Notes: a model not told the origin generated them from the sequence alone. 64,000 nucleotides of DNA from Sideroxydans lithotrophicus (GCA_020723185.1 DYJI01000004.1:216722-280721); one strand, 5' to 3'; shown: positions 47,349 through 57,007, counted from the first letter of the stretch. Translations and numbers: made by a program.

Positions 47349-50300
47349 TCACAGCGCGTTCAAGAGTTCCAGTGCCAGCGCACGGTATTGTACCTGCACG
47401 TTCTTATCCAGTTTCTTGGCCTTGATGAAGGTCTCCTTGGCGCTCTTGGTGTTGCCCAGCCGTTTGTAGGCGCGCGCCAGATTGACCAGGATATGCGCAT
47501 CCTTGGGACTCAGCTTGGCTGCCGCTTCATAAGCCTTGACGGCATCCTGGTATTTGTCGTCGATCATCAGCAGATTGCCCCGGTTGTTATACGCGGAAGC
47601 ATTCTTCGCATCCAGGCTCAGCACCTTGTCGAAATATTTCATCGACTCCTTGCGGTCGCCGATCTTGGCCAGGATGATGCCGACCTGCAAGTGCGCATCC
47701 ACATCGTTCGGCTTGTCCTTGATGATGTCCAGATAGCGGCGGGTCTTGGTCTGCGAGCTGATCTTCAGCACCGACAGGATATCGCCCGGGAACTTCTTCT
47801 CGATGGCGGCGCGATTCAGTCCGCTCGCCTTCCAGTCCGAATCCGGCAGGCTGGCCGGTTTGAACGTGTCCCAGGCGGCATGGACATCCAGTATCGTCAG
47901 CCCGTTGTCCTTGTACTTGTAGTAGGTCTCGCTACCCTTCTCCCAGGCCCTGATGAAGGAATTACCCACCAGCGTCGTCTCCACCGGCACCCACAGCGTG
48001 CCCTCGTGGATCACATACAGGTTGTTCATGGTGTAGCCGTCGTCGTCCGCCGGGATGCGCGTATCGAACATCATCAGCATGTGTCCCGGCACCTCCAGCA
48101 CGCGCGTATTGATGCCCATGCTCTCCAGCCCCGCGCTATATACCGCCACCAGGTCGTCGCAATCACCGGACTTGCGCTCCAGCGTCTCGCGCGGGAACTG
48201 GATGTAGTCGACGGTATGCTCCTTGCCGGAGGTGAGCTGGTAGGGATTGCTCGGGTCCTGGATATAGGTCAGACCGTACACACCCATCGCATCGAACAGT
48301 GCCGCCGCCAGTTGCGCCTCATCCTTGGTATCGCGGTACTCGCCCACGATGCCGCGCGCCAGATTCAGCACCGGCGGGTCTTTCGGCGTGACGAACGCGG
48401 CGAAACGACCGCGCTCGTCCCAGGTCAGCCGGTGCTTGTCGTAGACGTTGACCGTGGCGTTGTGGCTGTACGTCACCTTCTTGCCGTTCTCGAAATAGCT
48501 GGCCTCGATCAGCGCCTGCACCGAACTGTCCTCGGTCATGGTGAGGATGCTGTTGTTGAACACCGCCTTCAGCGGCAATTCTTCGCTGGAGCCCGGCATC
48601 AACTTGAGGATCTTGTTCTCGGTCGAGAAATCCATGAAGTTCTTCAACAGGAAGCTGACACGGATCTTCTCCATCGCCTTGTCCGTATTGTTGGTCAGGC
48701 GGATGGTGCCGATGCCGTCACGCTCGTACAGCTTGTAGGAGTTGGAGAACACGTTCTCCAGCTTGACCACCTCGATGTCCAGCGGCGGGCGGCTGAACAC
48801 CAGCGTCGTCACTTCCACCGGCAGCTTCGCCGATTCGGTCTGGTCGGTGCTCAGCACACTGACATGGAAGGTATATTTGGTTTCCGGCTGCAAGGCATCC
48901 TTGGTGAACTCGGGCGTGGTGACCTCGCCCACCTGGGTCAACGTGTCGCCGTCCTGCTGGTAGATGCGATAGGCGGCAAAGTATTGCGGATCGACAGCCG
49001 CCCAACTCAGCTTCGCCTGCCAGGGCGTCATCTCGGCCTTGACCTCCGCCAAAGCGGGTGGCGTGAACTTCTCGGTCATTGCGCTGGCGGCGGTACTGCT
49101 CGCCCCCTCGTAACCGAAATCGGAGACGGCCACCACACGATAGAAATAGCGCACATCCGCATCCAGCCCCGCATCGGTATACGAATTCGTCTCACTGGTA
49201 CCGACTTGCACATAGCCCGCGTTCTCGTTCTTGGAGCGGTAGATATGGAAGGACTTGACGTAGAAAGCCGCCGGCTTGTCCCAGCTCAGGTCCACCGCAT
49301 GCACATGGCCGTGCGCCGCGAAATTGGCCGGCTGCTGCGGCTTGTACATCACCGACAGGGATTCGACCCGTTTGCCCTCGCCATCCGCCACGAACAACGT
49401 GCTGCCGCCGCTGCTGGCCAATGCCACCGGGTCGCCCAGATTGGCCACACCGGTCGCCTTGGTGCCGAACACGCGCAACAGCTTGCCCTTGTGATCGAAC
49501 GCCTTCACCTGGTTGCCGTCCAGCACCAGCACCTCGTCAGCGGTGACCGCCATGTCCAGCGGCTTGGTGAACAGGCCGCCTTCCTTCGGCCTGTCGAACT
49601 CGTGCGACAACTCGCCGCTGGGCGTGAACACCAGCACGCTGTTGCGGCTGCCATCCAGCACGAACAGACGATCCTGCGGATCCATGCCGATCGCCAGGGG
49701 ATTGCTGATGTTGCCACCCAGCTTGGCCACATAGACCCCGTCGTTGCGGAACACCTGCACCGAGCGATGACCGCGGTCCGCCACGAACACCAGCCCGCTG
49801 CCGGCGACCGCCACCGATGTCGGGTTGCTGAACTGGCCTGCGCTGCTGCCGCCACTGCCGAAAGTAGCCAGTTCCTTGCCCGTTTCATCCAGTTTCACGC
49901 AACGCTTCTTCTTTTTGTCCAGCACCCACAGACTGCCGCCGGCATCGACTGTCACCGCCGTCAGTTCCATATCGGCCGGCTTGATCTCGGCCGCCACTTT
50001 GCCGTCCTTGAGTTTGAGCAGCGCACTGCCATCCTTGCCCGCCTTGGTGATGACGTACACCGTCCCCTTGCCGTCGCCCGCCAGCTGTACCGCCTCGACC
50101 GGGATGCTGCCCTGCCATTTGACGGATGAACGTCCGGCAGCCTTCGGCACCGGCTCCATGCGCGTACCCGCAACGGTCTGGAAATGGTTGATCAGTGACT
50201 TGCCGGCATCGCCGATGTAGACCTGCTGGCCCTTCTCCACCGCCAGCCCGGAGAGCCGCTTGGTTTGTGACTTCCCCTCGCCCTTGGAGCCAAACGGGAA

Positions 50301-51098
50301 AGCCAGCTTGCCGTCGAAATCGAACTTGGAAACCACCTGCTTCTGCTCATCCGCCACATACACGCCGTCTTCCGCCACGGCCAGCGCGACCGGAGAACCT
50401 ACCTCCGAGAAGGAACGCAGATACAAGCCGCTGGGATCGTAGACCTTGACCAGGTTGTCATCGCTATCCAGCACATAGATGCGGCCGGCCTCATCCAGCC
50501 CGACATCCACCGTCTTCTTCAGCTGCCAGGGCAGTTCCCTGCCGCCCTCGCCGTTGCCTTTCGCATGCAACGCCAGCGTATGGATGAACACCCCGTTCAC
50601 GCCGAACATCTGGATGCGTTTGTTGCCGGTATCGGCAACGTAGACCACCCCCTCATGCACCGCGATGCCGCGCGGGCCATCCAGCGCCTGGTCGTCGCCA
50701 CCGAAGAACCCGCCCGCTTTCGCGCCGAAACGGCCCTTGTACTTGCCGCCCGGCAAGGCATACATCACCACCTGGTCGGTATCGCTGTCCACCACGTACA
50801 AGGTGTCCTTGGTCACTGCCGCCCCTTCCGGGCGCTTCAGGAGTTCTGTGTCACCGGACTTGGCCGGCAGGGTAAAGGCGACTTTACCCGTCGCATCCAG
50901 CGCCTCGACCACGCCGCCCTTGCGCGCGACGAACAGCAGGCCACCGCCGGTCGCCAGCAGCTTGCCCAGCTTGTCGACGGCCATCTCGCGTTTGAAGTCG
51001 GCCTTGATGAAACCATTGGCCAGCCCGTTACCGGTCAGTTCTGCCTGGGCGTTGAAGGAAATGAGTCCGATCAGGGATGCGATCAACAAATTACGCAT
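47349..51098 (-). CDS. Giant exported NHL-propeller/FnIII/transglutaminase-like/TPR protein
   Basis: 1249 residues. Signal peptide MRNLLIASLIGLISFNAQA. Residues about 30-590 are NHL-type beta-propeller repeats (RGIAVHEGVVYVADTGNKRI, TSVAVAGSGLVFVADRGHRS), enough for two propellers. Two fibronectin type III domains lie at about 595-680 and 680-765 (SFHIYRSK, AYRIYQQDGD). A beta region at 770-880 precedes a transglutaminase-like core at about 960-1060 with SGDCDDLVAVYSAGLESM (Cys near 973) and PGHMLMMFD (His near 993). TPR units end the protein (about 1118-1249). The start is set by AGGTGG and the signal peptide. Follows the CHASE2 cyclase gene by 52 bases. Role unknown; periplasmic or surface protease/cross-linker suggested by the Cys-His core. 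Confidence 0.75.
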   Translation of the reverse strand: MRNLLIASLIGLISFNAQAELTGNGLANGFIKADFKREMAVDKLGKLLATGGGLLFVARKGGVVEALDATGKVAFTLPAKSGDTELLKRPEGAAVTKDTLYVVDSDTDQVVMYALPGGKYKGRFGAKAGGFFGGDDQALDGPRGIAVHEGVVYVADTGNKRIQMFGVNGVFIHTLALHAKGNGEGGRELPWQLKKTVDVGLDEAGRIYVLDSDDNLVKVYDPSGLYLRSFSEVGSPVALAVAEDGVYVADEQKQVVSKFDFDGKLAFPFGSKGEGKSQTKRLSGLAVEKGQQVYIGDAGKSLINHFQTVAGTRMEPVPKAAGRSSVKWQGSIPVEAVQLAGDGKGTVYVITKAGKDGSALLKLKDGKVAAEIKPADMELTAVTVDAGGSLWVLDKKKKRCVKLDETGKELATFGSGGSSAGQFSNPTSVAVAGSGLVFVADRGHRSVQVFRNDGVYVAKLGGNISNPLAIGMDPQDRLFVLDGSRNSVLVFTPSGELSHEFDRPKEGGLFTKPLDMAVTADEVLVLDGNQVKAFDHKGKLLRVFGTKATGVANLGDPVALASSGGSTLFVADGEGKRVESLSVMYKPQQPANFAAHGHVHAVDLSWDKPAAFYVKSFHIYRSKNENAGYVQVGTSETNSYTDAGLDADVRYFYRVVAVSDFGYEGASSTAASAMTEKFTPPALAEVKAEMTPWQAKLSWAAVDPQYFAAYRIYQQDGDTLTQVGEVTTPEFTKDALQPETKYTFHVSVLSTDQTESAKLPVEVTTLVFSRPPLDIEVVKLENVFSNSYKLYERDGIGTIRLTNNTDKAMEKIRVSFLLKNFMDFSTENKILKLMPGSSEELPLKAVFNNSILTMTEDSSVQALIEASYFENGKKVTYSHNATVNVYDKHRLTWDERGRFAAFVTPKDPPVLNLARGIVGEYRDTKDEAQLAAALFDAMGVYGLTYIQDPSNPYQLTSGKEHTVDYIQFPRETLERKSGDCDDLVAVYSAGLESMGINTRVLEVPGHMLMMFDTRIPADDDGYTMNNLYVIHEGTLWVPVETTLVGNSFIRAWEKGSETYYKYKDNGLTILDVHAAWDTFKPASLPDSDWKASGLNRAAIEKKFPGDILSVLKISSQTKTRRYLDIIKDKPNDVDAHLQVGIILAKIGDRKESMKYFDKVLSLDAKNASAYNNRGNLLMIDDKYQDAVKAYEAAAKLSPKDAHILVNLARAYKRLGNTKSAKETFIKAKKLDKNVQVQYRALALELLNAL

Positions 51099-51150
51099 GG
51101 TTCCACCTATCCAAATTCTGTTGATGAGATCCGCGACACTGGCGGCCGCG

Positions 51151-53193
51151 TTATTTTTCCGCCCGGTTGAACACGCCATCCCAGTCTTCCGCCGGGGGGT
51201 TGGCTGCGAAATAGAGGCAACGCTCGACGTACAACTGGCTGGGCTTATCCCCGGGTCGCTCCGCCAGCAAGGCGGCGAATTCCGACCGGGCTGCCGCCCA
51301 GTCACGTTGACGATAGAACCCGAGTCCCGCATTGAAACGTGCCAATTGGCCGCTGCTCAATGCCCCCGGGCCGACCTGAGGTTCGTAGATTGTAACGGGT
51401 AATTGCTTGCCGACCACCCGTATCTTGTCTATCTCGCGATATGGACAGACATCCGGTGCCAGTTGCCGGGTCTGCTCCCCCACCAGATAGGTGATGCCGT
51501 AGTATTTCGCGGTGCCTTCCAGGCGCGAGGCCAGATTCACCGTATCGCCGATCACGGTGTACTCCATCTTCTTGCCCGCAAAGCCGACGTTGCCCGCCAC
51601 CACTTCGCCGGAATGCAACCCGCCACGTATCGCGAACGGCTCGACGCCTTCCGCTTCCCATTTCTCCTTCAACTGTCCCATGCGCGTCGCCATCGCGGTC
51701 ACGCACTGCACCGCCAGCCGTGCATGGTCCGGCTGCGCCAGCGGCGCGCCCCAATAGGCCATCACCGCATCTCCGATGAACTTGTCGATGGTGCCATCGT
51801 GCTGCTCGATGATCTTCACCATCTCGCCCAGATATTCGTTCAGGCGCGACACCACCTCCTGCGGCGGATGCGATTCGCTGAAGGTGGTGAAGCCCTTGAT
51901 GTCGGTGAACAGCACCGTGACGTCCTTGGTATCGCCGCCTATCTTGGCCGCATCCGGATCCTTCTCCAGCCGCGCCACCAGCTTGGGCGACAGATAGCTG
52001 GAGAACATGGAACGCATCTCGCGTGCGCTGCGCTCCAGCACCAGATAACGGAAACTGCCGCCGACCAGCAGCGCCAGCACGGCGGACAAGGTCGGATAGA
52101 TGATGCTGATCCAGTGCCCGGTCTCGAACATGTCGTAGGCGAACCAGATATAGGCGGACAGCATCAGCACCGTGGCCGGGATGGCACCATACAGGCGCAG
52201 GCGCGTGGTCAGGAAATAAGCCAGCATGCCCAGCAGCACGATGAACAGCATGTCCACCAGCGCCTCCAGTCCGCCCTGGCGTATGAAGCGGTCGCTGATG
52301 ATGTTGTCGGCCACGGTGGCGTGGATCTCCACCCCCGGCGTATTGCCGTGGAAGGGCGTGACGCGCATGTCGTACACACCCAGCGCGGTCGCACCGACGA
52401 ACAGCACCTTGCCCTTCAGCGCCTCCGCCGGCACGCGGCCGTGCACCACATCGGTGAAGGAATAACGCGGATAGCCGCCCGGCGGGCCGGTGTAATTGAT
52501 CCACATCGCATATTGCCCGTCCACCGGGATGTGGCGTTCGCCGACCACCACATCGAAGGTCTCAGCCGTATAGTCCTTCACACCCAACGCGATCATCGCC
52601 GCCGTCATGCCCAGCGAAGGATGCAGCTTGCCGTCCGCCTCGACCAGCAGGGGCACGCGCCGGTTCACGCCGTCCTCGTCCGGGAACAGGTTGATCTGGC
52701 CGGTGGAGACCGCGGCCCGCTCGAACTCCGGCAGCGAACGGGTGACGCCTTTCACCTGCCCGTCCGGCCCGTACTCGAACAGTTGCGCCAGCGTGACGTT
52801 GCCCGACTTCTGCATCGCCGCCGAGAACGCCTGGTCGTTCACCATGTCCTCGCGCTCGGGGAAGAAGGCATCGAACATCACCGCCTTCGCCTGTGCCGCC
52901 TTCAACCGCTCCAGCAGCCGCGCGTACTGGCTGCGCGTCCACGGATAGCGCCCCAGCTCGGCGATGCTCTTGTCGTCGATGGCGATGATGGCGATGGATG
53001 GTTCCAGCGGAACGGCACCGCGCATCTCGCGGAAGCGCAGATCGTAGGTGCGCGCCTCGAACGCTTCCAGGAAAGGGTTCTGCGAGTAATACAGCGTCAG
53101 CACGAACAGCACCGAGAGTGCCGACAGCAACACCGAGAATCCCCGGCTGTTCAAACGCTTGGACAAGTCTTGCAGAAAATTCGGAACGATCAT
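51151..53193 (-). CDS. CHASE2-domain adenylate/guanylate cyclase
   Basis: 680 residues. One membrane segment (about 17-36), an extracytoplasmic CHASE2 sensor (about 40-300), three membrane segments (about 311-328, 336-355, 361-383), then a class III cyclase domain with VTVLFTDIKGFTTFSE (first metal Asp), IGDAVMAYWGAP (second) and EYTVIGDTVNLASRLEG. The C-terminal 60 residues resemble a TPR unit. cAMP is the likely product, but nucleotide specificity is not certain by eye. The start at 53193 has AGAGGG upstream. Divergent from the EAL/GGDEF gene; upstream of the giant NHL protein in the same direction. Confidence 0.9.
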   Translation of the reverse strand: MIVPNFLQDLSKRLNSRGFSVLLSALSVLFVLTLYYSQNPFLEAFEARTYDLRFREMRGAVPLEPSIAIIAIDDKSIAELGRYPWTRSQYARLLERLKAAQAKAVMFDAFFPEREDMVNDQAFSAAMQKSGNVTLAQLFEYGPDGQVKGVTRSLPEFERAAVSTGQINLFPDEDGVNRRVPLLVEADGKLHPSLGMTAAMIALGVKDYTAETFDVVVGERHIPVDGQYAMWINYTGPPGGYPRYSFTDVVHGRVPAEALKGKVLFVGATALGVYDMRVTPFHGNTPGVEIHATVADNIISDRFIRQGGLEALVDMLFIVLLGMLAYFLTTRLRLYGAIPATVLMLSAYIWFAYDMFETGHWISIIYPTLSAVLALLVGGSFRYLVLERSAREMRSMFSSYLSPKLVARLEKDPDAAKIGGDTKDVTVLFTDIKGFTTFSESHPPQEVVSRLNEYLGEMVKIIEQHDGTIDKFIGDAVMAYWGAPLAQPDHARLAVQCVTAMATRMGQLKEKWEAEGVEPFAIRGGLHSGEVVAGNVGFAGKKMEYTVIGDTVNLASRLEGTAKYYGITYLVGEQTRQLAPDVCPYREIDKIRVVGKQLPVTIYEPQVGPGALSSGQLARFNAGLGFYRQRDWAAARSEFAALLAERPGDKPSQLYVERCLYFAANPPAEDWDGVFNRAEK

Positions 53194-53330
53194 GCGCGGA
53201 CCCTCTGGAATGTAGGCGACGACGGAACGGGGCTCATTGTAACCGCCTTGCCCCCATGCGAAAGCCGTCATCTGCCCGTAACACGGCGGCGCTAACCTGC
53301 GCGCCCGTAAACAGAGATCCGAGGTGCGCC

Positions 53331-55220
53331 ATGTTCGCCATTCCTCAAGCATCAAACCTCACCACGTTTCCGCGCGCACCGCGCGCACAGTTTCTGGCCG
53401 ACCTGCTGCTGGCCAAAGATCAGAAGGAACAAACCATGTCAGCGCTTGAAGAGATACTTGCCCGACGCAGTCTGAGCGCGCTGTTCCAGCCCATCATCGA
53501 CCTCAAGCGCGGCGAGTTCCTGGGCTTTGAAGGGTTGATCCGCGGCCCCGCCAATAGCTCCCTGCACTCACCGATCAACCTGTTCGCGACCGCCGAACGC
53601 GAAGGTCTGGCGCTGGAAATCGAGATGCTGGCGCGGCACACCGTGCTGGAAAGTTTCTCCCGGCAAGGCCTGCCCGGCCTGCTGTTCCTCAATGTCAGCC
53701 CGCAGACGCTGACCCAGCCCAGCTTCCGCAACGGCCAGACGCTGGCCTTCCTGGAGCAGCTGGACATCGACCCGTCACGCGTGGTGATCGAGATCACCGA
53801 GAACCAGCCCACCTTCGACTTCGATGCCATGCGCAGCGCCTTGCTGCACTATCGCGGCATGGGCTTCAAGATCGCGATCGACGACCTGGGAGAAGGCTTC
53901 TCCAGCTTGCGCCTGTGGTCCGAACTGCGCCCCGAATACATCAAGATCGACATGCATTTCGTGCAGGGCGTGGACCGCGATCCGATCAAGCTGCAGTTCC
54001 TCAAATCCATCCAGAGCATCGCCCAGAGCTGCGGCACACACGTCATCGCCGAAGGCGTGGAGACCGAGGCCGAACTGAAGGTCGTCAAAGACCTCGGCAT
54101 CGCGCTAGGACAAGGCTATTTCATCGCACGCCCCAGCCCCACACCGCCGCTGCTCGCCTCCACCGAGACGGGGCGCATCCTCAACGCTTCCAGCATCTCC
54201 ATCTTCCCGGATTCAGTCTGCCCGGCCTGCCCCCCCAACGCCCAGACCACCGCGCAGAAGTTGCTGACCTACATCGAGCCGGTGCACCCTGACGCACTGA
54301 TCGAACACATCTTCGACCGCTTCAATGCCGACCCTGCGCTGCGTGCCATCCCGGTGGTCAGCAACGGTGTGCCGGTGGGCCTCATCAACCGCTACAGCTT
54401 CATCGACCGTTTCGCCAAGCCTTACCAGCGCGAACTGCACGGCAAGAAGCCCTGCAAGGAACTGATCCAGAGTCCACCGCTGCTGGTGGAGAAGAAGATG
54501 CCGATACAGGAACTCAGCCATTTCCTGGCCGAATCGGAAGACCGCCATTTCGCCGAGGGTTTCATCATCACCGAAAGCGGCCGCTACATCGGCTTCGCCT
54601 CGGGCCAGGCCCTGCTGCGCGAACTGACGCAGATGCAGTTGGAAGCCGCGCGCTACGCCAACCCGCTCACCCAGTTGCCCGGCAACGTGCCGATCAACGA
54701 GCACATCGGCCGCCTGCTGCAGGCGAACACCCCGTTCGTCGCCTGCTATTGCGACCTCGACCATTTCAAACCCTTCAACGACACCTACGGCTACCGCAAG
54801 GGCGACGAGATGATCCAGCTCACCGGCCGCATGCTGAGCTGGGCCTGCGATCCGAAACTGGACTTCCTCGGCCATATCGGCGGCGATGACTTCATCCTGC
54901 TGATGCAGAGCCGCGACTGGCAGAACCGTTGCGAACAGGCGTTGCGTTCGTTCGAGCAAGCCGCCTCGCTGATGTTCCGCGAAGAGCATATCGCCGCCGG
55001 CGGCTACACCAGCGAAGCGCGCGACGGCAGCGTCATGTTCCACCCGCTCAGCAGCCTGTCCATCGGCGCGATCAGGATCGAACCCGGCCGTTTCACGTCG
55101 CACCATGAGGTATCCGCCGCCATGACGGATGCCAAGAAGATGGCGAAGAAGATCCGCGGCAACAGCCTGTTCGTTGAACAGCGCGAGTACGAAACATCCC
55201 CAGCACAGGAGACGACATGA
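53331..55220 (+). CDS. EAL-CBS-GGDEF c-di-GMP protein with GGDDF site
   Basis: 629 residues, no membrane segments. EAL domain (about 40-275): FEGLIRG, NVSPQTL, IEITENQ, AIDDLGEGFSSL, KIDMHFVQG, IAEGVETEAEL and LGQGYFIARP keep all main catalytic positions with EGL in place of EAL. A CBS-pair-like region (about 300-430) follows, then a GGDEF domain (about 455-620) with DLDHFKPFNDTYG and GGDDF. The E-to-D change makes cyclase activity doubtful; phosphodiesterase activity is more likely. ATG at 53331 has GAGG upstream; ATG at 53436, with AAGGA, is a strong alternative that would remove 35 residues. Overlaps the next small ORF (ATGA). Confidence 0.9.
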   Translation: MFAIPQASNLTTFPRAPRAQFLADLLLAKDQKEQTMSALEEILARRSLSALFQPIIDLKRGEFLGFEGLIRGPANSSLHSPINLFATAEREGLALEIEMLARHTVLESFSRQGLPGLLFLNVSPQTLTQPSFRNGQTLAFLEQLDIDPSRVVIEITENQPTFDFDAMRSALLHYRGMGFKIAIDDLGEGFSSLRLWSELRPEYIKIDMHFVQGVDRDPIKLQFLKSIQSIAQSCGTHVIAEGVETEAELKVVKDLGIALGQGYFIARPSPTPPLLASTETGRILNASSISIFPDSVCPACPPNAQTTAQKLLTYIEPVHPDALIEHIFDRFNADPALRAIPVVSNGVPVGLINRYSFIDRFAKPYQRELHGKKPCKELIQSPPLLVEKKMPIQELSHFLAESEDRHFAEGFIITESGRYIGFASGQALLRELTQMQLEAARYANPLTQLPGNVPINEHIGRLLQANTPFVACYCDLDHFKPFNDTYGYRKGDEMIQLTGRMLSWACDPKLDFLGHIGGDDFILLMQSRDWQNRCEQALRSFEQAASLMFREEHIAAGGYTSEARDGSVMFHPLSSLSIGAIRIEPGRFTSHHEVSAAMTDAKKMAKKIRGNSLFVEQREYETSPAQETT

Positions 55221-55342
55221 AGCGCAAACCACCCGTACACCCCGCAGACGGCCGCATCAGCATCCCCGGCCTGCTGATGCGCACAGGATTCAACGCCACG
55301 CTGACCTTCTTCTGCACCCTGCGCATCTTCTCTCTGGACTGA
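55217..55342 (+). CDS. 41-residue small ORF between the EAL/GGDEF gene and the acyltransferase
   Basis: AGGAG lies 5 bases before the ATG, which overlaps the upstream stop (ATGA); the next gene starts 6 bases after its TGA. The product begins MKRKPPVHPADGRISIPG and has a hydrophobic stretch, TLTFFCTLRIF, near the C-terminus. No family recognised. Translation signals make it more likely real than not. Confidence 0.5.
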   Translation: MKRKPPVHPADGRISIPGLLMRTGFNATLTFFCTLRIFSLD

Positions 55343-55348
55343 ACACGC

Positions 55349-56155
55349 ATGCTGCGAAAGACCATCGCCCTGTGGCGGGCGCTCCGCCTCGCGCTGCACA
55401 TAGTCTACGGCCTGCTCATGGCCGTGATCTATCCCCGCCTCTCCGCCGCCATGCGTCGCCGCATCCTGCAACGCTGGTCCGCCGACCTGCTCGCCATCTT
55501 CAACGTGAGACTGTCCGCGCCGGGTCGGCACGGCATGCAGCGTGGCCTCATCGTCAGCAACCACATCTCCTGGCTGGACATCTTCGTGCTGAACAGTGTC
55601 GTGCCGATGCGCTTCGTCGCCAAATCCGAGGTGCGGCGCTGGCCCGCCATCGGCTGGCTGTGCGCGCGCGCGAACACCCTGTTCATCGAACGCGGCAACG
55701 CGCGCGCGGCAGCGCGCATCAACCGGCAGCTCGGCGCGCTGATGCGGCAGGGCGAATGTCTCGCCGTGTTCCCGGAAGGAACCAGCACCGACGGCGCACA
55801 GGTCGCGCATTTCCACGCCTCGTTGCTGCAGCCCGCCATCGACGCGCAAGTGCCGCTGCATCCCGTCGCCATCCGCTATGAAAACGATGACGGCGAACGC
55901 AGCACCGCCGCCGCCTACTTCGACGACATCTCATTCGGCACATCGCTGTGGACGCTGCTCAACACCCCTGTGCTGCATGTGCACGTGCTGCCCGCACCGG
56001 CGCTGCACGCCGCTGCATTCGAGCGCCGCGAGCTGGCGCAGCGTGCGCATGGATCCATCTCTGCCGCACTGCAGCAGGCCGAGTCACACAAGCTTCATAT
56101 TGCGTTAACTCACCCGCAACATTCGGACACTAATCTGCTCCCATCGACAACTTAG
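55349..56155 (+). CDS. PlsC-family lysophospholipid/lyso-ornithine lipid acyltransferase
   Basis: 268 residues. One N-terminal membrane segment (about 13-32). The acyltransferase boxes are VSNHISWLDIFVLNS (NHxxxxD variant, NHISWLD) and FPEGTSTDGAQV, with RFVAKSEV and TLFIERG between. 1-acyl-glycerol-3-phosphate acyltransferases and OlsA share these. Next to an OlsB-type gene, OlsA (adding the second acyl chain to lyso-ornithine lipid) is a reasonable guess. Part of the EAL/GGDEF operon. Confidence 0.88.
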   Translation: MLRKTIALWRALRLALHIVYGLLMAVIYPRLSAAMRRRILQRWSADLLAIFNVRLSAPGRHGMQRGLIVSNHISWLDIFVLNSVVPMRFVAKSEVRRWPAIGWLCARANTLFIERGNARAAARINRQLGALMRQGECLAVFPEGTSTDGAQVAHFHASLLQPAIDAQVPLHPVAIRYENDDGERSTAAAYFDDISFGTSLWTLLNTPVLHVHVLPAPALHAAAFERRELAQRAHGSISAALQQAESHKLHIALTHPQHSDTNLLPSTT

Positions 56156-56165
56156 GAGCACGACG

Positions 56166-56927
56166 ATGTTGGATCTGATCCGTCAGCAGCAGAAACAGGA
56201 AGCCCAGCGCCGCCTCACGTTCAACATGGCGCGTACAGTGGCCGAGATCGCCGAAGCGCAGCGTATCCGCTTCAAGGTGTTCGGCGAAGAGATGGGCGCC
56301 AACCTGCCCAGCGCCGAGCTCGGCCTGGACATCGACCGCTTCGACGAATACTGCGACCACCTGCTGGTGCGCGACCACGGCAACGACAAGGTCGTCGGCA
56401 CTTACCGCATCCTGCCGCCAGAACAGGCGGTGAACGCGGGCGGCTACTACTCCGAGACCGAGTTCGACCTGTCGCGTCTGGAGAACCTGCGCGACCGCAT
56501 GGTGGAAGTGGGCCGCTCCTGCGTGCACCCCGACTACCGCGACGGCGCGACCATCACCCAGTTGTGGAGCGGTCTCGCGGACTACATCGGCAAGCACAAC
56601 CACGAATACCTGATCGGCTGCGCCAGCATCAGCATGGCCGACGGCGGCCACTACGCCGCCAGCGTGTACAACAAGGTGCACAAGCTGCATGCCGCACCGA
56701 GTGAATACACCGTGTTCCCGCACTGCCGCCTGCCGCTCGAATCGCTGCAGCAGGATCTGGAAGTCACCATCCCGCCGCTGATCAAGGGCTACCTGCGCCT
56801 CGGTGCCTACATCGCCGGCGAACCGGCATGGGACCCCGACTTCAACTGCGCCGACCTGTTCATCCTGATGCCGGTGTCGCGCATGAACGCGCGCTATGCC
56901 AAGCACTTCCTCAGAAAGGCGGCATAA
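56166..56927 (+). CDS. OlsB-type GNAT N-acyltransferase (ornithine-lipid synthesis)
   Basis: 253 residues. It resembles L-ornithine N-alpha-acyltransferase (OlsB) and related GNAT 'hemolysin-like' enzymes: RIRFKVFGEEMGANLP, FDEYCDHLLVRD, VVGTYRILPPEQA, VGRSCVHPDYRDG and LIGCASISM. These transfer a 3-hydroxyacyl chain from ACP to an amino acid to make phosphorus-free membrane lipids. AGGAG precedes the ATG. Followed by a terminator. Amino acid specificity cannot be told. Confidence 0.85.
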   Translation: MLDLIRQQQKQEAQRRLTFNMARTVAEIAEAQRIRFKVFGEEMGANLPSAELGLDIDRFDEYCDHLLVRDHGNDKVVGTYRILPPEQAVNAGGYYSETEFDLSRLENLRDRMVEVGRSCVHPDYRDGATITQLWSGLADYIGKHNHEYLIGCASISMADGGHYAASVYNKVHKLHAAPSEYTVFPHCRLPLESLQQDLEVTIPPLIKGYLRLGAYIAGEPAWDPDFNCADLFILMPVSRMNARYAKHFLRKAA

Positions 56928-56955
56928 GCACGCTGCATGTTCTCTCCTCCCTTGC

Positions 56956-56986
56956 GCGCACGCTGTCTGGTGCGCGTTCTTTTTTG
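56956..56986 (+). terminator. Rho-independent terminator after the OlsB-type gene
   Basis: CGCGCAC (56956-56962) and GTGCGCG (56971-56977) close an 8-base loop, followed by TTC and six T residues. It ends the EAL/GGDEF-acyltransferase operon. Confidence 0.88.
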
Positions 56987-57007
56987 TGTATAGTTATCGG
57001 CCCCATT

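Noticed and set aside
47334..50129. A 931-codon open frame on the plus strand.
   Set aside because: It lies antisense to the giant NHL/FnIII gene, has no ribosome-binding site, and gives a low-complexity His/Gln/Arg-rich product, as expected of the shadow of a GC-rich gene.
51403..53295. A 630-codon plus-strand open frame opposite the CHASE2 cyclase.
   Set aside because: Antisense shadow; product rich in His, Arg and Gln with no motif.
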